This document shows positions 23,301-35,405 of a stretch of DNA of 64,000 bases, one piece after another. The stretch comes from Theobroma cacao (taxonomy: Eukaryota; Streptophyta; Magnoliopsida; Malvales; Malvaceae), in the NCBI RefSeq assembly GCF_000208745.1, contig NC_030859.1, positions 10,628,005 to 10,692,004 on the forward strand. Reading direction: 5' to 3'. The position numbers and the translations under genes were made by a program. Numbering within the stretch: position 1 is the first letter of the stretch; every line of letters starts with the position of its first letter. The notes below the pieces were generated by a model. That model was not told where the DNA came from. It ran no database searches and saw only the letters and a program-made list of their open reading frames with translations.

Positions 23301-24950
23301 CATCGTTTTTAGAAGAATAAAAGAGGCAAAATTGTATTTTCACACTTAAAACTATAAATACCTCATAGTCTTTAAGGATTTTCAACAATCAATCGTTTTT
23401 CTAAGGTATTGCTCTCAACCCAACCCCTTTCAACTCATGTTTAACTTAAATCTTCATTTTTGATGATTAAATGATGTGGTTTTGAGTTGTTATGAAAAAT
23501 GTGACATTTTTAAGCTTTGTAAACTTGAAATCTTGATTTCTAGTTTATGAAAATATGATTTTATTGCCCAAATTTTCTGTTAGTGATGAAAGTTTAAAGG
23601 TTTTGTGATTTTCTTAAGCATTTAAGCTCATCTAAGGTAAAGATGAAAGATTTATGGGTTTTTAAGCATGGGTTTTAGCTAGAGAATTAGTTTAGCTAAA
23701 AGTGAATAGTTTTGAAAGTACCTAGAATGATTATTTCGAGATTTTTTTTAGGAAATTATTGTGATGATTGTTGTATGACAGGAAAACTTGAAAATTTCAC
23801 TGAGGATGCCAAAAACAAAGTTGTGATTAGCATTAAGAAATTAAACCTCTAATTAAGTGAATGGATACACCTTTTCAAGTATTTTAATAGTAAAGTTAGC
23901 ATGATTTCTATGAAAATGATTGTTTAAGCATGTTGAAATATTATTTCCGTAAATGGTTTATCAAAGAATTTGAACTACAAGGTTGTTATGAATTTTTCAA
24001 GGAAATGTTTAAAGGACTAGATTTGATAATGATTTGTGAGATGTTTGACATAATGATTTTCAAATCGTGTGCGAATCTATTATGTATGTAAATATGCTAC
24101 TACTTATTAGTTTTTAATAAGGGAGGACAAGCCCTTTTAAATGTTTTCCTTCCAAATAAGATGCATGGTATGATATACATGCTAGACATGAAGTAGCATG
24201 TAAGGTATGATGGATGCATAAGTTACATTTATGAGATTATGACATGTATGCCTTGAGATGTATGTGTTAAGAATATCATGTACACTGTGGGCTAAGCATG
24301 TGAGTGATTTATGAGATTATGCAATGCATGCCATACGATGTATTTGTTGAGATAATCTTATGCACTATAGGTTTAGCATTATGATGATTTATGAAAATGT
24401 ATTATGTTTATGATGCAAGCTAAGGATGAGAAAGATCCTAAGCTTAAGAGATCTTATGATGATTATGGGTGAGGCTGATGTGCCACTTACACAACTATGA
24501 TGATTGTTCATGTGAGGTGAACTATATGGTAGTGAGGACTTTGTCCATCACTCGCCTTAGTGGGGTGGGATGACTCGATAGTTCGCGGATGAGGTTGATG
24601 TGCCATTCACCAGAGCACGCTAAGAACCCGAATTAGTAAAGGTTAAACCACTATTCTTTGGAACAAGGCAGACCCGCTCACAGATGGAATGTTATGATGA
24701 ATGAGTTTAATGAGTTTGAGGAATGATTGAATGAGTATTGCTTATTGCTTAATGCTTAAATGCTTATTTTATGATTAAATGATTATCGAAAATGTTATTC
24801 ACATTGTAATGTGGTGATATTGGCTTGGTTAGATAGAACCTTAGCCTAGGGAATGATCCTTCAATGTTAGAAAGACTTATGAATGGTTAGGTTTAGAATA
24901 TTACACAAAAAATTAAATTATGTGGCAAAAGTATCCATACATGTGGAGCA

Positions 24951-25070
24951 TGTATCGATACATTTTCAACAGAATGCTACAGGATGTGTTTTATGTGAAA
25001 TGTATCGATACGCTCTCAAAAGTATTGATAGATTTCTTGCATGTATTGATACATTCCAGAATGTATTAAT
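24951..25070. repeat. Second TGTATCGATACA palindrome group near the 5' LTR end
   Basis: The perfect palindrome TGTATCGATACA at 24951-24962, TGTATCGATACG at 25001-25012 and TGTATTGATACA at 25042-25053, with weaker forms between. The equivalent block in the 3' LTR is 43080-43230. Confidence 0.8.
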
Positions 25071-25491
25071 TGAAATGTTACAGAAAAGGATTTTCAAGTG
25101 ATTTTAAAGAGGTTTTTGAGGATAAATGAGTTCTAATGTTTTAAGCAAAGTTATTTTCATGCAATGTTATTTAAAAGATGTTTAAAATGCTATCTTATAT
25201 GATCATTATGGTAGTTATGTTGAATTTATTAATCATATGTATTTACGATTGCATGGTTATGAAAAACTCTTCCTCTTGTCTTTTTCCCTTCCCTGTATCC
25301 ATTAATAGAGTCTTTGTGACTCAAACGTTATTTTTCCTCACTGTTTTTGTTTCAGATCAGTGATAGCATTTTAATAGCATCAAGTGTTGTGGATTTAAGT
25401 GTTCGGTTTTCATCCATTGGTAGATGTCTAATAACTACTTGATGCCTAAACAACCAGTCATATTCTATCACGAAATGGGATATGACAAAGT

Positions 25492-25503
25492 TGGTATTAG
25501 AGC
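25492..25503 (+). promoter_or_regulatory. Primer binding site of the gypsy element
   Basis: TGGTATTAGAGC, 4 bp after the 5' LTR. It is one transition away from TGGTATCAGAGC, the complement of the initiator tRNA-Met 3' end used by many plant retrotransposons. Confidence 0.8.
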
Positions 25504-25730
25504 TCTAAGTTCATAAAGTCCTAGGTTTTCTTTGGTTGTCAGTGGATTGTTTGGTGTCGTATATAGGAATCTTGTTTTTGTTTTGTGTACTCAGGCACAA
25601 ACTAAAAATGGGAAACCTTCATATAATTCCTTGTTTGTTTACCACATTATGCTTAAGAGTTATGTCTAGTTTTGTTGTGAGTCTACAGTGTTGAGTCTTA
25701 AAGTATACGTTGCTCTTGTCTAGGTGAGAT

Positions 25731-26685
25731 ATGCCGCCTAAGACACGGGTTAGTACTAGAGGTGAACTAGTGCACGAGGCTCCTGTGGAGGCTACTAATA
25801 AACCATGTACACCTACTATTAGAAGTCATTGTAGACGCGACAGGCCACCAGTTTTGAGAGGACTAATAGCCCCACCAATGCATAGACAGAGGGACAAGGC
25901 CTTGATACAATAGTAGATGAATGAGCTTCTAAGGTTGTAGTGCCCTTGGCGATGGTAGTGACCTTAGAAAACTTAGCTACAGGCTTACAGGGAGTCAGTC
26001 ATACTATAGAGCTTCTTTCTTAATAAATCTTAGATCAAAGATGACAGAGTGAGTATTGTCCTACTGTTCAAGCATCCTTCAAGTCACAAAGTCAAGGTGA
26101 CTAATAACAAGCTAGTGCGGTTAAAGTTGGTATTGAGGTTCAACTATTTGAGTTTATGAAGTTGAAACCTCCTTCATTCTCTGGATCAAATACATCACAA
26201 GATGCACAGGATTTCTTGGATGACATTGAGGTCATATGCAACGCTTTAAGCTGCACTTGTAGCTAAACGCATTTAGGTTGGGTTGGGCAACCCGCCACTA
26301 GTATGATCAAAGGTAGAGCACCTACTGCTGCATCAATTGCTTGGCAATAGCTTAGTACAACTTTGTGGAGCGTTTTCTACTTGTCAGTGTGAGGGAGACA
26401 AGAGCTTATGAGTTCAAGATGTTGGTATAGACTCTAGGATGACGGTGCCAGAATAAAATATTAAGTTTATTGAGTTGTCTCAATATTGTGCCTTACTTGG
26501 TGGCTACTGAAGAGATGAGAGTCATGAGGTTCATTAATGGATTAGTACGACCTCTATATAAGGCCATAGTGACCTAAGAGTTCACTGATTACTCTAAGGC
26601 CGTGAACTGTGCTCAAACGTTAGAGATGAAGGATATAGAGACCTAAGGAGGTCAAGATAAGCCCAAAATGGCTAGGATCGAGACT
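25731..26685 (+). pseudogene. Gypsy gag, N-terminal part, broken
   Basis: Gag would form the retrotransposon particle. The ATG at 25731 opens the usual MPPKTR-type start, with a stop after 60 codons. The capsid-like part survives in pieces, for example LKPPSFSGSNTSQDAQDFLD near 26160-26215, matching the plant retrotransposon gag domain. Several stops and frameshifts are present. The frame runs into the AGTAA duplication at 26686-26690, where LTR A is inserted, and continues at 32765. Confidence 0.75.
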
Positions 26686-26690
26686 AGTAA

Positions 26691-29600
26691 TGTCAAGCCC
26701 AACTCTATTATATACTTGCCATGTCATTTATGTACTTGATAGCATATCTGCATACTTGGATGCCTCAAAAAATTGTTAAAAGTCGGTATTGTACCTAGTG
26801 GTACAATTAAGTCGATTAAAACCTCGAACTAGTCCAAATAGAGATTTTGGGATGTATTTGAGAGTTATTGAACCTTAGAATGTCTTAAAATAGTGATTCG
26901 GAGTTTGAGGATTAATTTGGAATCCAATCGAGAATTTTTATAATGTATGGGCAAAATGGTCATTTTGCCACCCGAGGGCAAAAGTGGAATGTTGGATGAG
27001 ATTTTTGACCGATTTTGACTATTTGGAGCATAATTTGAATTTGAGAAGTGAAAAATTTCAATTCTGACATTTTTCTGAGCATAAGGGCAAACCGGTCATT
27101 CCACGTGTCCATAAGGACGTAATAGGAATTTTTAAAATTTTACACCACCGTGACACTTGTCAAGCCCATGAATTTCACCTATTATCATTTTATACTTTGG
27201 ATAATTAAGGTATTATATGTGGTGGTAAGAAAATACTTAATAGTTAAGTTTTAACCATAAACCATTCACACGTTGACACGTGTCAAGCTTTAATTCTTTT
27301 ATAATTTTCTTTATAAACCAACATAAACCTCTCCCAATTCTTCTTTCATTGCCGTGCAAGCCAAAGAAAAGGGGGAAAGAATAGAAACAAGCCTTAAGGA
27401 AGAAAATTCAAGAGAAATTAATCGATTACTGAAAAACGAAACGATCTGAGGTAAGATTTCACGATTTTAGCTTAAGATTCACCTCTCCCATGCTTTCTTT
27501 TTCATTTTCTATGGTTGAAACCCAAATTTTCATGAAGGAAGTCATGTTGGCCGAATCAAAGGGGGGAGGTTTTGATGATGGTTTTTGCTAGATTTCATGC
27601 TATCTAGGTGTTTTTAGTTGTTTTGTGATATTTGGTATGAAAAACAAGCAAGAAAACCACATGTCCTTCATTAAACCCTCCTTGGCCGAATTTAATAGGG
27701 GATATATTGATGATGAATTTTGTTATATTTCACATTATTTAGCTCGTATTTGATGATTTATGGTGTCGGATATCGACAATGGTTATCGAAAAGTATAGTC
27801 CTTTAGTAAACGACTTGAATGACAACGAGAAAATCATGGTAAATGGACTTGAATTTGATTTCTAAAGATATATACAGACTTATTGGACTGTGTTGACACT
27901 GATTAGCACGTTAGTTCGGAATTGGAATGAATTTTGGATGTGATAATTTAAGTCACAATCAAGTTCATTGAGGTACTTTGGGTGTATTTGGAGTACCGAA
28001 AGTGCAAGGAATCTATTTGGAGTTGAATAAGATGTTTTGGCTAATTAAACAGCGTATAGTGTGAGTTAGGTCGAATACCATTTCAGTCCAATAACAATTG
28101 AACCTACGTAGAACACCATCTTTAAGTGATTATTCGAACATTTCTCATTCAATTTCATGCATTCATATAGAGCCTGAAATAGTTTTATAATAGTTTGACA
28201 CAAATGTATTAAATTACTTGTTGTGTATTAGGTATAGGTAGTGAGTTGTCACGACCCGGAATTCCCATTGAGCCCGTGACAACCGCCGCGAAGTCTCGAC
28301 AGACATTCTTCCCCCGAATGCCTTTTGAGACCTCGCAAGGCTTTTGTACCAGTTTTTCCATTCCTCTCTCTTTCTTTTTTTAATAATAAAATAAAATAAA
28401 AATATTAATTAAAATAATCTATTTTAATGTAAAACAATATATATATATATTTTTGAAACATCAAAAATTAATTTTCTGCACATAAAAACAAAATAAATTT
28501 ATACATACTGTAATATAGAAAACTGGAGTATGCAATTTAAATTACAATGACACGTGAGCCCCCAAATAACTGAGAAGGTTTAAGTCTATAACCTTGCTTT
28601 CTAGGATGCAACTCCGAAATTTACTTCTCGATGCAATTGACAGTCTACTGCCTATTCTGAGCCTGAAAAATGTATAGGAAGAAGGGGTGAGATTATAAAA
28701 TCCCAGTGAGTAGACAGACATCATCAAAATAATCTAAAGTCGAGTAATAGGAGACAATTAAAATAATTCATCCCAACCCATATAAATAATTGGATTTCAT
28801 CCAATTACTCAACATGGCTTATGCACTTTTCAAAAACTTGGCCCTTGCCAAAAATCCATTCTCGGGGATACCCCGCGAAGGCATCTTACCGAGACCGCCA
28901 AGGCTGTTTATTGTCACACACACAAACACATTTCACCTCTGACAACACAGCCGTTCCTTGGCGTTGGCTGAGTCCCAGTTTCACGTGGTGGCCAGCGTGA
29001 AGTGTACTCAAATCCTACCTCGGGAGTTATCCTACGTGCCTCTCCAATCGAGGTAAGCTCAATAATTGGGAATCGTGCCCCTCTAATTAGGCTGGCCCAC
29101 GGAACCCCCGTCACTGCAGTGCCCACTTTATAATCCACCAACCAATAAAATCACAATAGTATGACATGACTCACTTAACACATTCAAGGCAAATCAAAGC
29201 AGTTCACATATTCTTTAAATCAAAAAAATAACCAGTCATACCCACATTTATCATAAGCCATTTAATGTAAAATCATGGATAAACAACACAATCATAGTAT
29301 AGGTCTCCAATTACTCTATTTTTGAAATCATTATTAAATTTTCAAAAATTTTATAAAATTATTTTATAAAATCTCATTTTCCCATAAAACACAATAATTT
29401 TCCAATTAAACCATTTTTCCATAAAATCACACAATTAAATAAATCTACTCTAGATAATTAAGACGATAGTAAGTTTACTCACTGTACTAGGAGTAGATAT
29501 ACTCCTATTCTCGGTCCTCGGGTGTAGTCTTTTACCCGTATCAGATAGCTCACCACCTATCCACAATACATGACACAAAAAATTCAATAATTTGTGTCAA

Positions 29601-32600
29601 ATCAATATATATTATTTCAGGCTCTTATCCATGCGTATGCACTAGATAGGGTGTGAAATGTTTGGACAATCGCTTAATCACAGTGTCCGACCTAACTCGC
29701 CTATACACGGTGTAAATTTCTAAAATCTCCAATTCAACTCCAATTCCATCCATTTCAATTTCAATTATCCAATTATATCCACAATACCTCAATGACTGTG
29801 AATGTGGTCCAATTTATCAGTTCGGACCACAAATTACGCTTTTACCCCTAGTGGGTAAAAATTTCAATTTTTTTGCACCAAAAATTCCCATTTAATTTCC
29901 AACCTCATAATTCATCATTTTTCCATCTAATTCTCTTAAAATAAAGTCAACCTCATCCTCACACACCATTGGCTAGATTCGGCCTAGAGAAATTCATGGA
30001 GAAAATGAATATTTTTCTTGTTGTTTTACTCATAAACATGCTAAACTAACACTAAACACTAACATAGTTCAAAATCAAATTAATCTAACAACTTTCTCTC
30101 TCTAAACCCATATGATCAGATTTGAATCCATCATCAAAACACATAATTTAACCATGGAAAATAAGGAGAAATGCATGGAAATGATAAATCTTAAGCTAAG
30201 CTTGAAAAATCATACCTTTAAACACTTGATTCCTTGAAAAATCACACTTTTTCTTTGAATTTTCTCACTCTAGGGTTTGTTCTTATTTCTCTCTCTCTCC
30301 TGCTGGTTTTGGCTGACCATCCCAATGAAGAATTCTGGAATTTTCAAGCCTTTTAATAGGCTTAATAAAATATTATTATTTTATTTACCTTTTGAATATT
30401 TTATTTTTTTTTTTTTTTCTAGCCATCTTTTTGACTTTCTTTTTCTACCACTCAATCCTCTTCACTTATCCATGTCTTCCATGAAATTTCTAGACTTTTC
30501 CAAAGTTTTGGTGGAGTAAATTTTTAAAAATTACACTTTTACCCCCATAAAAGTAAAAAATTACATTTTTACCCCAAAAATTGAAAAATTACCAAAATCC
30601 ATAATTTTCACTCCTTATACTCATATCATGCTCCATTTAATCAAATTTGATCTAAATTCTCTCAAAAAATTCAATTTCGTCCTCGAGTGGTAAAATTACC
30701 ATTTTGCCCCTATACTCTAAAAATATCAAAAATTCATATATTTTCACTGCTAAATCTTCCAATTGTACTTCAATACTCATATCATACTCAAATATGCCAA
30801 ATGGGTCTAAGAAAATCTTTTTCTTTTTTTTTGAAAATTCCCATTTTGTCCTCAAATTGTAAAATGACCATTTTACCCCATAATCGGTCAAATTTCCTGA
30901 TTGATTCCAAATTGATCCTCGAATTCCGAATCACCATTCCAAGTAGATTTTGGGGTTTCAGAACTCTCAAATTCCTTTTAAATTTTTCATTTGAACTAGC
31001 TTGAGGTATAAATCAACTTCACAGCACCTCTAAGGGCAATACCGTCTTTTGTCGATTTCTCGGGCTTCCTCAATATACAAACATTCTATCGAGCATGTGA
31101 ATAACATCATAATTATTTTACAAAGCAGGGTTTGACATGAGCCCTCTGGTATGGGTAAGGATATTGTACCCGAGGACCAAGAGTAGGAGTACTCCCGTTA
31201 TTGTGAGTAAACAGACTTTCATCTTAACTATCTAAAATAGTTTATGCTCGTTTTTATTATTTTAAAGAATAGTAAACTTAAATTGTAAACTATTATGTTT
31301 TATAACTGAAGTGTTGGTTAAATGAAATAAGATTCATAATTTGGTTTGAAATTGAATCCTGGTTTTGGAAATTGAGTAAGTGGAGACTATACACTTGTGT
31401 TATATATATGTGTTTTGACTATTGTTAGTTGTGCTGACCTTGCTTTGTAATAAATGTATGGGCATAACGGGATTTGTAATTGACATATGATTTGAATTGA
31501 TGGCTAATGACAATGTGATGGGATGAATGGCTGGATTTGTGTTTATGTGGAATATATGAACTGTTTTGTTTTACCTTGACAGGCTGGGTAATATCATATT
31601 AGCGATGTCATATATCAAAATTTTATTAATTTGGTGGGGTAATTGATTAGCTTACTGTAGTGGGTGGGTTTTCGTGGACCGACCTATTAGGGGGGCACGA
31701 TAAACCCCATCATATTTTACCTTAGTATGAGAGGCGCGGAGGATATCTCCTAAGGTAGTTTAGAGTTCACTTCACGCTGAACCACCACGTGCGGGTGAAA
31801 CTCAATCAACGTCAAGGAACCGTTGTATTTTTAAACGTAAAAACATGTTATATGTGTATATGTTATTTTAACAGCCTTGGCGGACTCGGTTGGATGCCCT
31901 GCGCAAGGTGTCACCGAGTACAAGTTTTGGCACAAGCCAAGTTTTTAAGAGTCATAAGCCTTGTTGATTTTTTTTTTATGAAATGTAACTGTTTTATATG
32001 TGTTGAAATGAGTTTTAATGTTATGAACCATATTATGATAAGATGTTTTAATTGTCTCTATTTACTCGGCTTTAGATGTTATAGATGAACTTTGCTTACT
32101 CACTGGGTTTATAAAAACTCACCACCCTTCTTTCACCCATTTCAAGCTCAGGACAGTCTGTAGATCGCCGATTTTATCGAGAGTTTGCTTTTGGATTCGC
32201 ACCCTTAGAAATCGTAGGTTTACAGTCATGTATATTTTTGTTATTTTGGGGCTCACATGTCATTGTAGAATATTTTTGTATACCTTGGCGAAATGTGCTA
32301 TTATATATATGAATTTATTTTGTTATTACTTTTCATTAACTGTTTACTTAGAATTTTACAAATATTGTTTTATATGAAAATAGAATATTTTATTCAATAT
32401 TTTTATTTAGTTTGATTAGCTATAATTTCACTTTAAATGGATGATTAGATACCTAAATTTATTTTTAGATATGAAATGTATATTTTTCATTTATATATTA
32501 TATTTTTAGCAGGTTTCGAAAGTTTTGGGTAAAATGATAAAAATACCCCTGTGTGGTAGAAATTACTTTTTGATTGTCTTTGATTTGAAGATAGTCTATA

Positions 32601-32759
32601 TTCTTTTAAAATATGATATTTAGTAACTGCTGCTCACAGGGGAGGCCGAAGACTGATGCTAGAGCCTTGCGAGATTTCAGTTGACATTTCGAGTAAGGTG
32701 TGTCTATCGGGACATCGCGGTGGTTGTCACGAGCTCGACGAGAGTACCGGATCTTGACA
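26691..32759 (+). mobile_element. Solo LTR A (gypsy-type), itself split by LTR B
   Basis: Starts TGTCAAGCCC at 26691, ends GGATCTTGACA at 32759, flanked by the perfect TSD AGTAA (26686-26690 and 32760-32764). Removing LTR B and one TSD copy leaves about 3.17 kb of LTR. It carries the dyad GGCAAAATGGTCATTTTGCC near 26950 and a TATA-like TATAAACC near 27311. No internal retrotransposon sequence is present, so it arose by LTR-LTR recombination. Confidence 0.88.
28247..31137 (-). mobile_element. Solo LTR B, opposite orientation, nested in LTR A
   Basis: 2,891 bp, reading TGTCACGACCCGG at 28247 and ending GGTTTGACA at 31137. The flanks are TGAGT (28242-28246) and TGAGC (31138-31142), a TSD with one mismatch. 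Its sequence is the reverse complement of the LTR A family: for instance 29460-29570 pairs with 31142-31260, and 28250-28340 pairs with 32650-32755. The resulting A-B-A arrangement is a large imperfect inverted repeat. Confidence 0.88.
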
Positions 32760-32764
32760 AGTAA

Positions 32765-33798
32765 GGCCAATAAAGAGGTTCACAGTCATTCCATCAAGGG
32801 ACTGGCTTAGAGGGCAATTTTAAGAAGGCTAAGAAGGATTCCAAACCACCTAGAGAGCAAACTACTAGACAGTCTCAAGGAGATAGATCACCCTATTTTT
32901 TATGTGTAAGAGGTACCGAGGGCAGTGTCTTCAAGGATCCACTTCATGCTATTCTTGTGGGTTGACCGGTCATTTTGCTAGAGATTGTCCCAATGGTCAG
33001 AGATCTCAGGGAGTGACTCAAGGACAAACACAACCAACTTTACCTACCTTGTCTGTTGTTACACAGATTGCTAGAGAGGTTGGAATAGGTAAAAGTTGAG
33101 GTGCTAGTAGTTCATCCTAGGGTAAAGGATTTGGAACGTAAGGGATAGTTTGTCAAAGATAGGTAAGAGTTTATGCCTTGACTCAGTAGGATGCACAAGC
33201 ATCCAACGCAATTATTACAGGTGCTCTACCCATTTGCTTTGTTGCTGCATGTGTTTTGTATGACCTTGTGCTACGTATTCATTTGTATCCCCAAACTTTG
33301 CACCTAGATTTGGCACAGAGTGCTCCAAGAGGGAGTAAGACTTGGTAGTTACCATACCCTTGAAAGAGATGTTTGTGGCAAGACAAGTGTATACAGATTG
33401 TATGGTTTAGATTGGGAGTAAGGACACTTCAGTAAATTTAGTTTTACTGGACATGTTAGAGTTTGATGCGATATTAGGAATGGATTGGTTGTCACCTAAT
33501 TGAGCTAGTGTTGATTGCCACTACTAGATGGTACATTTTAAATATCCAAAAGAAAAACCATTTAGCATCTAAATGGATCGTAGTACGGTGCTAGGTAATA
33601 TGATTTTAGCCTTAGAGGCTAGAAGATTGATTGGCCATGGATAGATGAGCATGCATTTAAATATCTTGGTGAATAAGTGCATGCCTTTTTTGGAATGATA
33701 TGATCGAAAGGTTAAAGAGCCAATAAGTGATGAAGTGTTTCAGGAATGCATAAACATCCTGGAGAAGGAATTACCAATCATACGTGGCAAGTATAACA
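32765..33798 (+). pseudogene. Gypsy gag C-terminus and protease, broken
   Basis: Continues gag after LTR A. A CCHC zinc knuckle CYSCGLTGHFARDCP (about 32948-32992) would bind the element RNA. The protease region follows: IITGALPICFVAACVLYD occupies the place of the usual L-F-D-S-G-A motif, and the catalytic Asp-Ser-Gly is not intact. The conserved AILGMDWLSPN block lies near 33470-33500, with a stop just after. The reading frame fades at about 33798, where the nested P-family element starts. Confidence 0.75.
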
Positions 33799-35405
33799 TC
33801 TAGAAAATTGAAACTTGCTAAAAAGCCTAACGGCTAAACCACCGGTTAAATAATTATATGTAGTGAAACATAAGTTAAAGGTAGGCATCTATAAGGAAAT
33901 ACTCAAGAGGCATCCCACTTGGAATCTTGTGGAAACAAGCATTAAGTTACGTGGTTACAAAAAGGAAGTTGTAAGCTAAGAGTGATACTCACATTGACAT
34001 TAAGAGGTACTTGAGAAGAACCTTGTTCCAAGTCTTGTAATTTCAAGTACATATGGTAAATTGGCTAAGGAAGAATGATGTTATATTTATGTGAAAGAGT
34101 AATGCCAAAGATGATTGAAGGTAATCTTGATAATAAAGTCAGATAATGAAAACCTCTTAATGTATGATTGGAATTTGAAAACGCATGAGGCATGCATGAT
34201 CTGAATGAATCTAAGTCTTAAGTGACTGGTTAATCCCGAATTGTAAAAAGGATATAATCCATATGTTAAAGGCATGAAAGATAATTGAGAAATAAGGATG
34301 ACTTGTAGGGATTGTGGTATTGTATAAGATGCAATGATTAAGTAAGAGATAAATCTTTGAAGGATCAACGAGATTATAAAGCATATACGAATACTGGATT
34401 ACAATTTAATGAAAATGACATTTGACAAGTGAGAGGTGACTAATGACATTATGATGCAAGGATATATAGTATAATGATATTTAAGCATATAATTGGAAAT
34501 GATAAGAAAGGAGTATGGGCATGTAAATGATGTGAAGTTATGCATAGGCATAATGAGAATTCGTATGGATTACGTAAGAGATAATTTGTGCTAGACGCAA
34601 GTGGAATGGTCATTTAAACTTATAAAAGGGTAATCTGAAATTGATTATACCAGTGATTATAGATTAAACATGAGAATGTTGACATCTAAATGTGCATGTA
34701 TATACAAATGTGTGGGGCTGATGATGTGATGAACTAAAGTGAAGAAATGTTCTTAGAGATTCGAGATTTGAACTCATATATTTGATGAGTTGTATGGATA
34801 ATACAATGATAAGAAATTTCGTCAAAAGTGGAGCTATGTTGATATAAGAAATTTTGGAGAAACAATCGAAGAAATGATGCCAAGGAAATGTCTTTTATAG
34901 CGTGGTTAAGCCATACAAGATGGACTAGTACGATTAAGAAGATTTAAGTTGTGTAAATGCAAGATAAATATGAAGTATGAGGGAATGGTTGAAAGATTCA
35001 ACTCCCTATACTGTTGGAAAAATGTATAAGAATGAATAGTGTGTGTTTATGATGCCATAAGATATGCAATAGTGTAAAGGGGATAAGGTGAATAAATGAC
35101 AAGAGGTTTGACAAGAATTGAAATAAAGATATGTTTAAGGTTAGTAATGAAATTTAAGGCATACTTAGGATCTTAATGATAAGAGAAAGAACAATAATGA
35201 CGAGTACCATGGTTCTGACTCAAAGATGACAATAGAGATAAGTTACGTACCCTAACCTTGGAAAGTGTTTTAGTCGAACGAAAGGTAACGAAGTGCATAA
35301 ATCAAAAGTCCCTATGAAGAAGGAAATGAACTAGGATCATTAAGCGAGATTAACAACCCGACATCGAAGAGAATTCGAGGACGAATTCTTTTAAGTGGGG
35401 GAGAC
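33799..35405 (+). mobile_element. Non-coding internal remnant of a P-family gypsy element (LARD-like)
   Basis: About 1.6 kb of A/G-rich sequence with no usable reading frame. It ends in GAATTCGAGGACGAATTC and TTTAAGTGGGGGAGAC (polypurine tract) directly before LTR-P copy 3, the normal 3' junction of plant gypsy elements. No 5' LTR is seen, so the element is 5'-truncated or rearranged. Since no pol remnant is visible, it may be a large non-autonomous derivative. The left boundary is approximate. Confidence 0.6.

Larger units (their letters stand above)
22607..25487 (+). repeat. 5' LTR of the family G gypsy element
   Basis: Starts TGTGAAATC and ends GATATGACA; 2,881 bp. The TATA box (TATAAATA, 23353-23360) is preceded by TGTATCGATACA-type palindromes (23174-23300). 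A second palindrome group lies near the LTR end (24951-25053). An array of 80-85-bp units occupies about 24210-24410. The 3' LTR (2,761 bp) has the same layout but differs by many substitutions and indels, so the insertion is old. Confidence 0.88.

Noticed and set aside
24210..24410. CRISPR-like or centromere-like array
   Set aside because: The units are only partly conserved and confined to LTRs, and the DNA is plant nuclear. These are LTR minisatellites.
24883..25101. Small ORF with repeated Ile-Asp-Arg / Ile-His words
   Set aside because: Translation of the TGTATCGATACA palindromes in the gypsy LTR, not a gene.
30652..31004. Overlapping ORFs on both strands within LTR B
   Set aside because: They lie in the repeated ATTACCATTTTGCCCC-type region of a solo LTR, where both strands stay open by composition.
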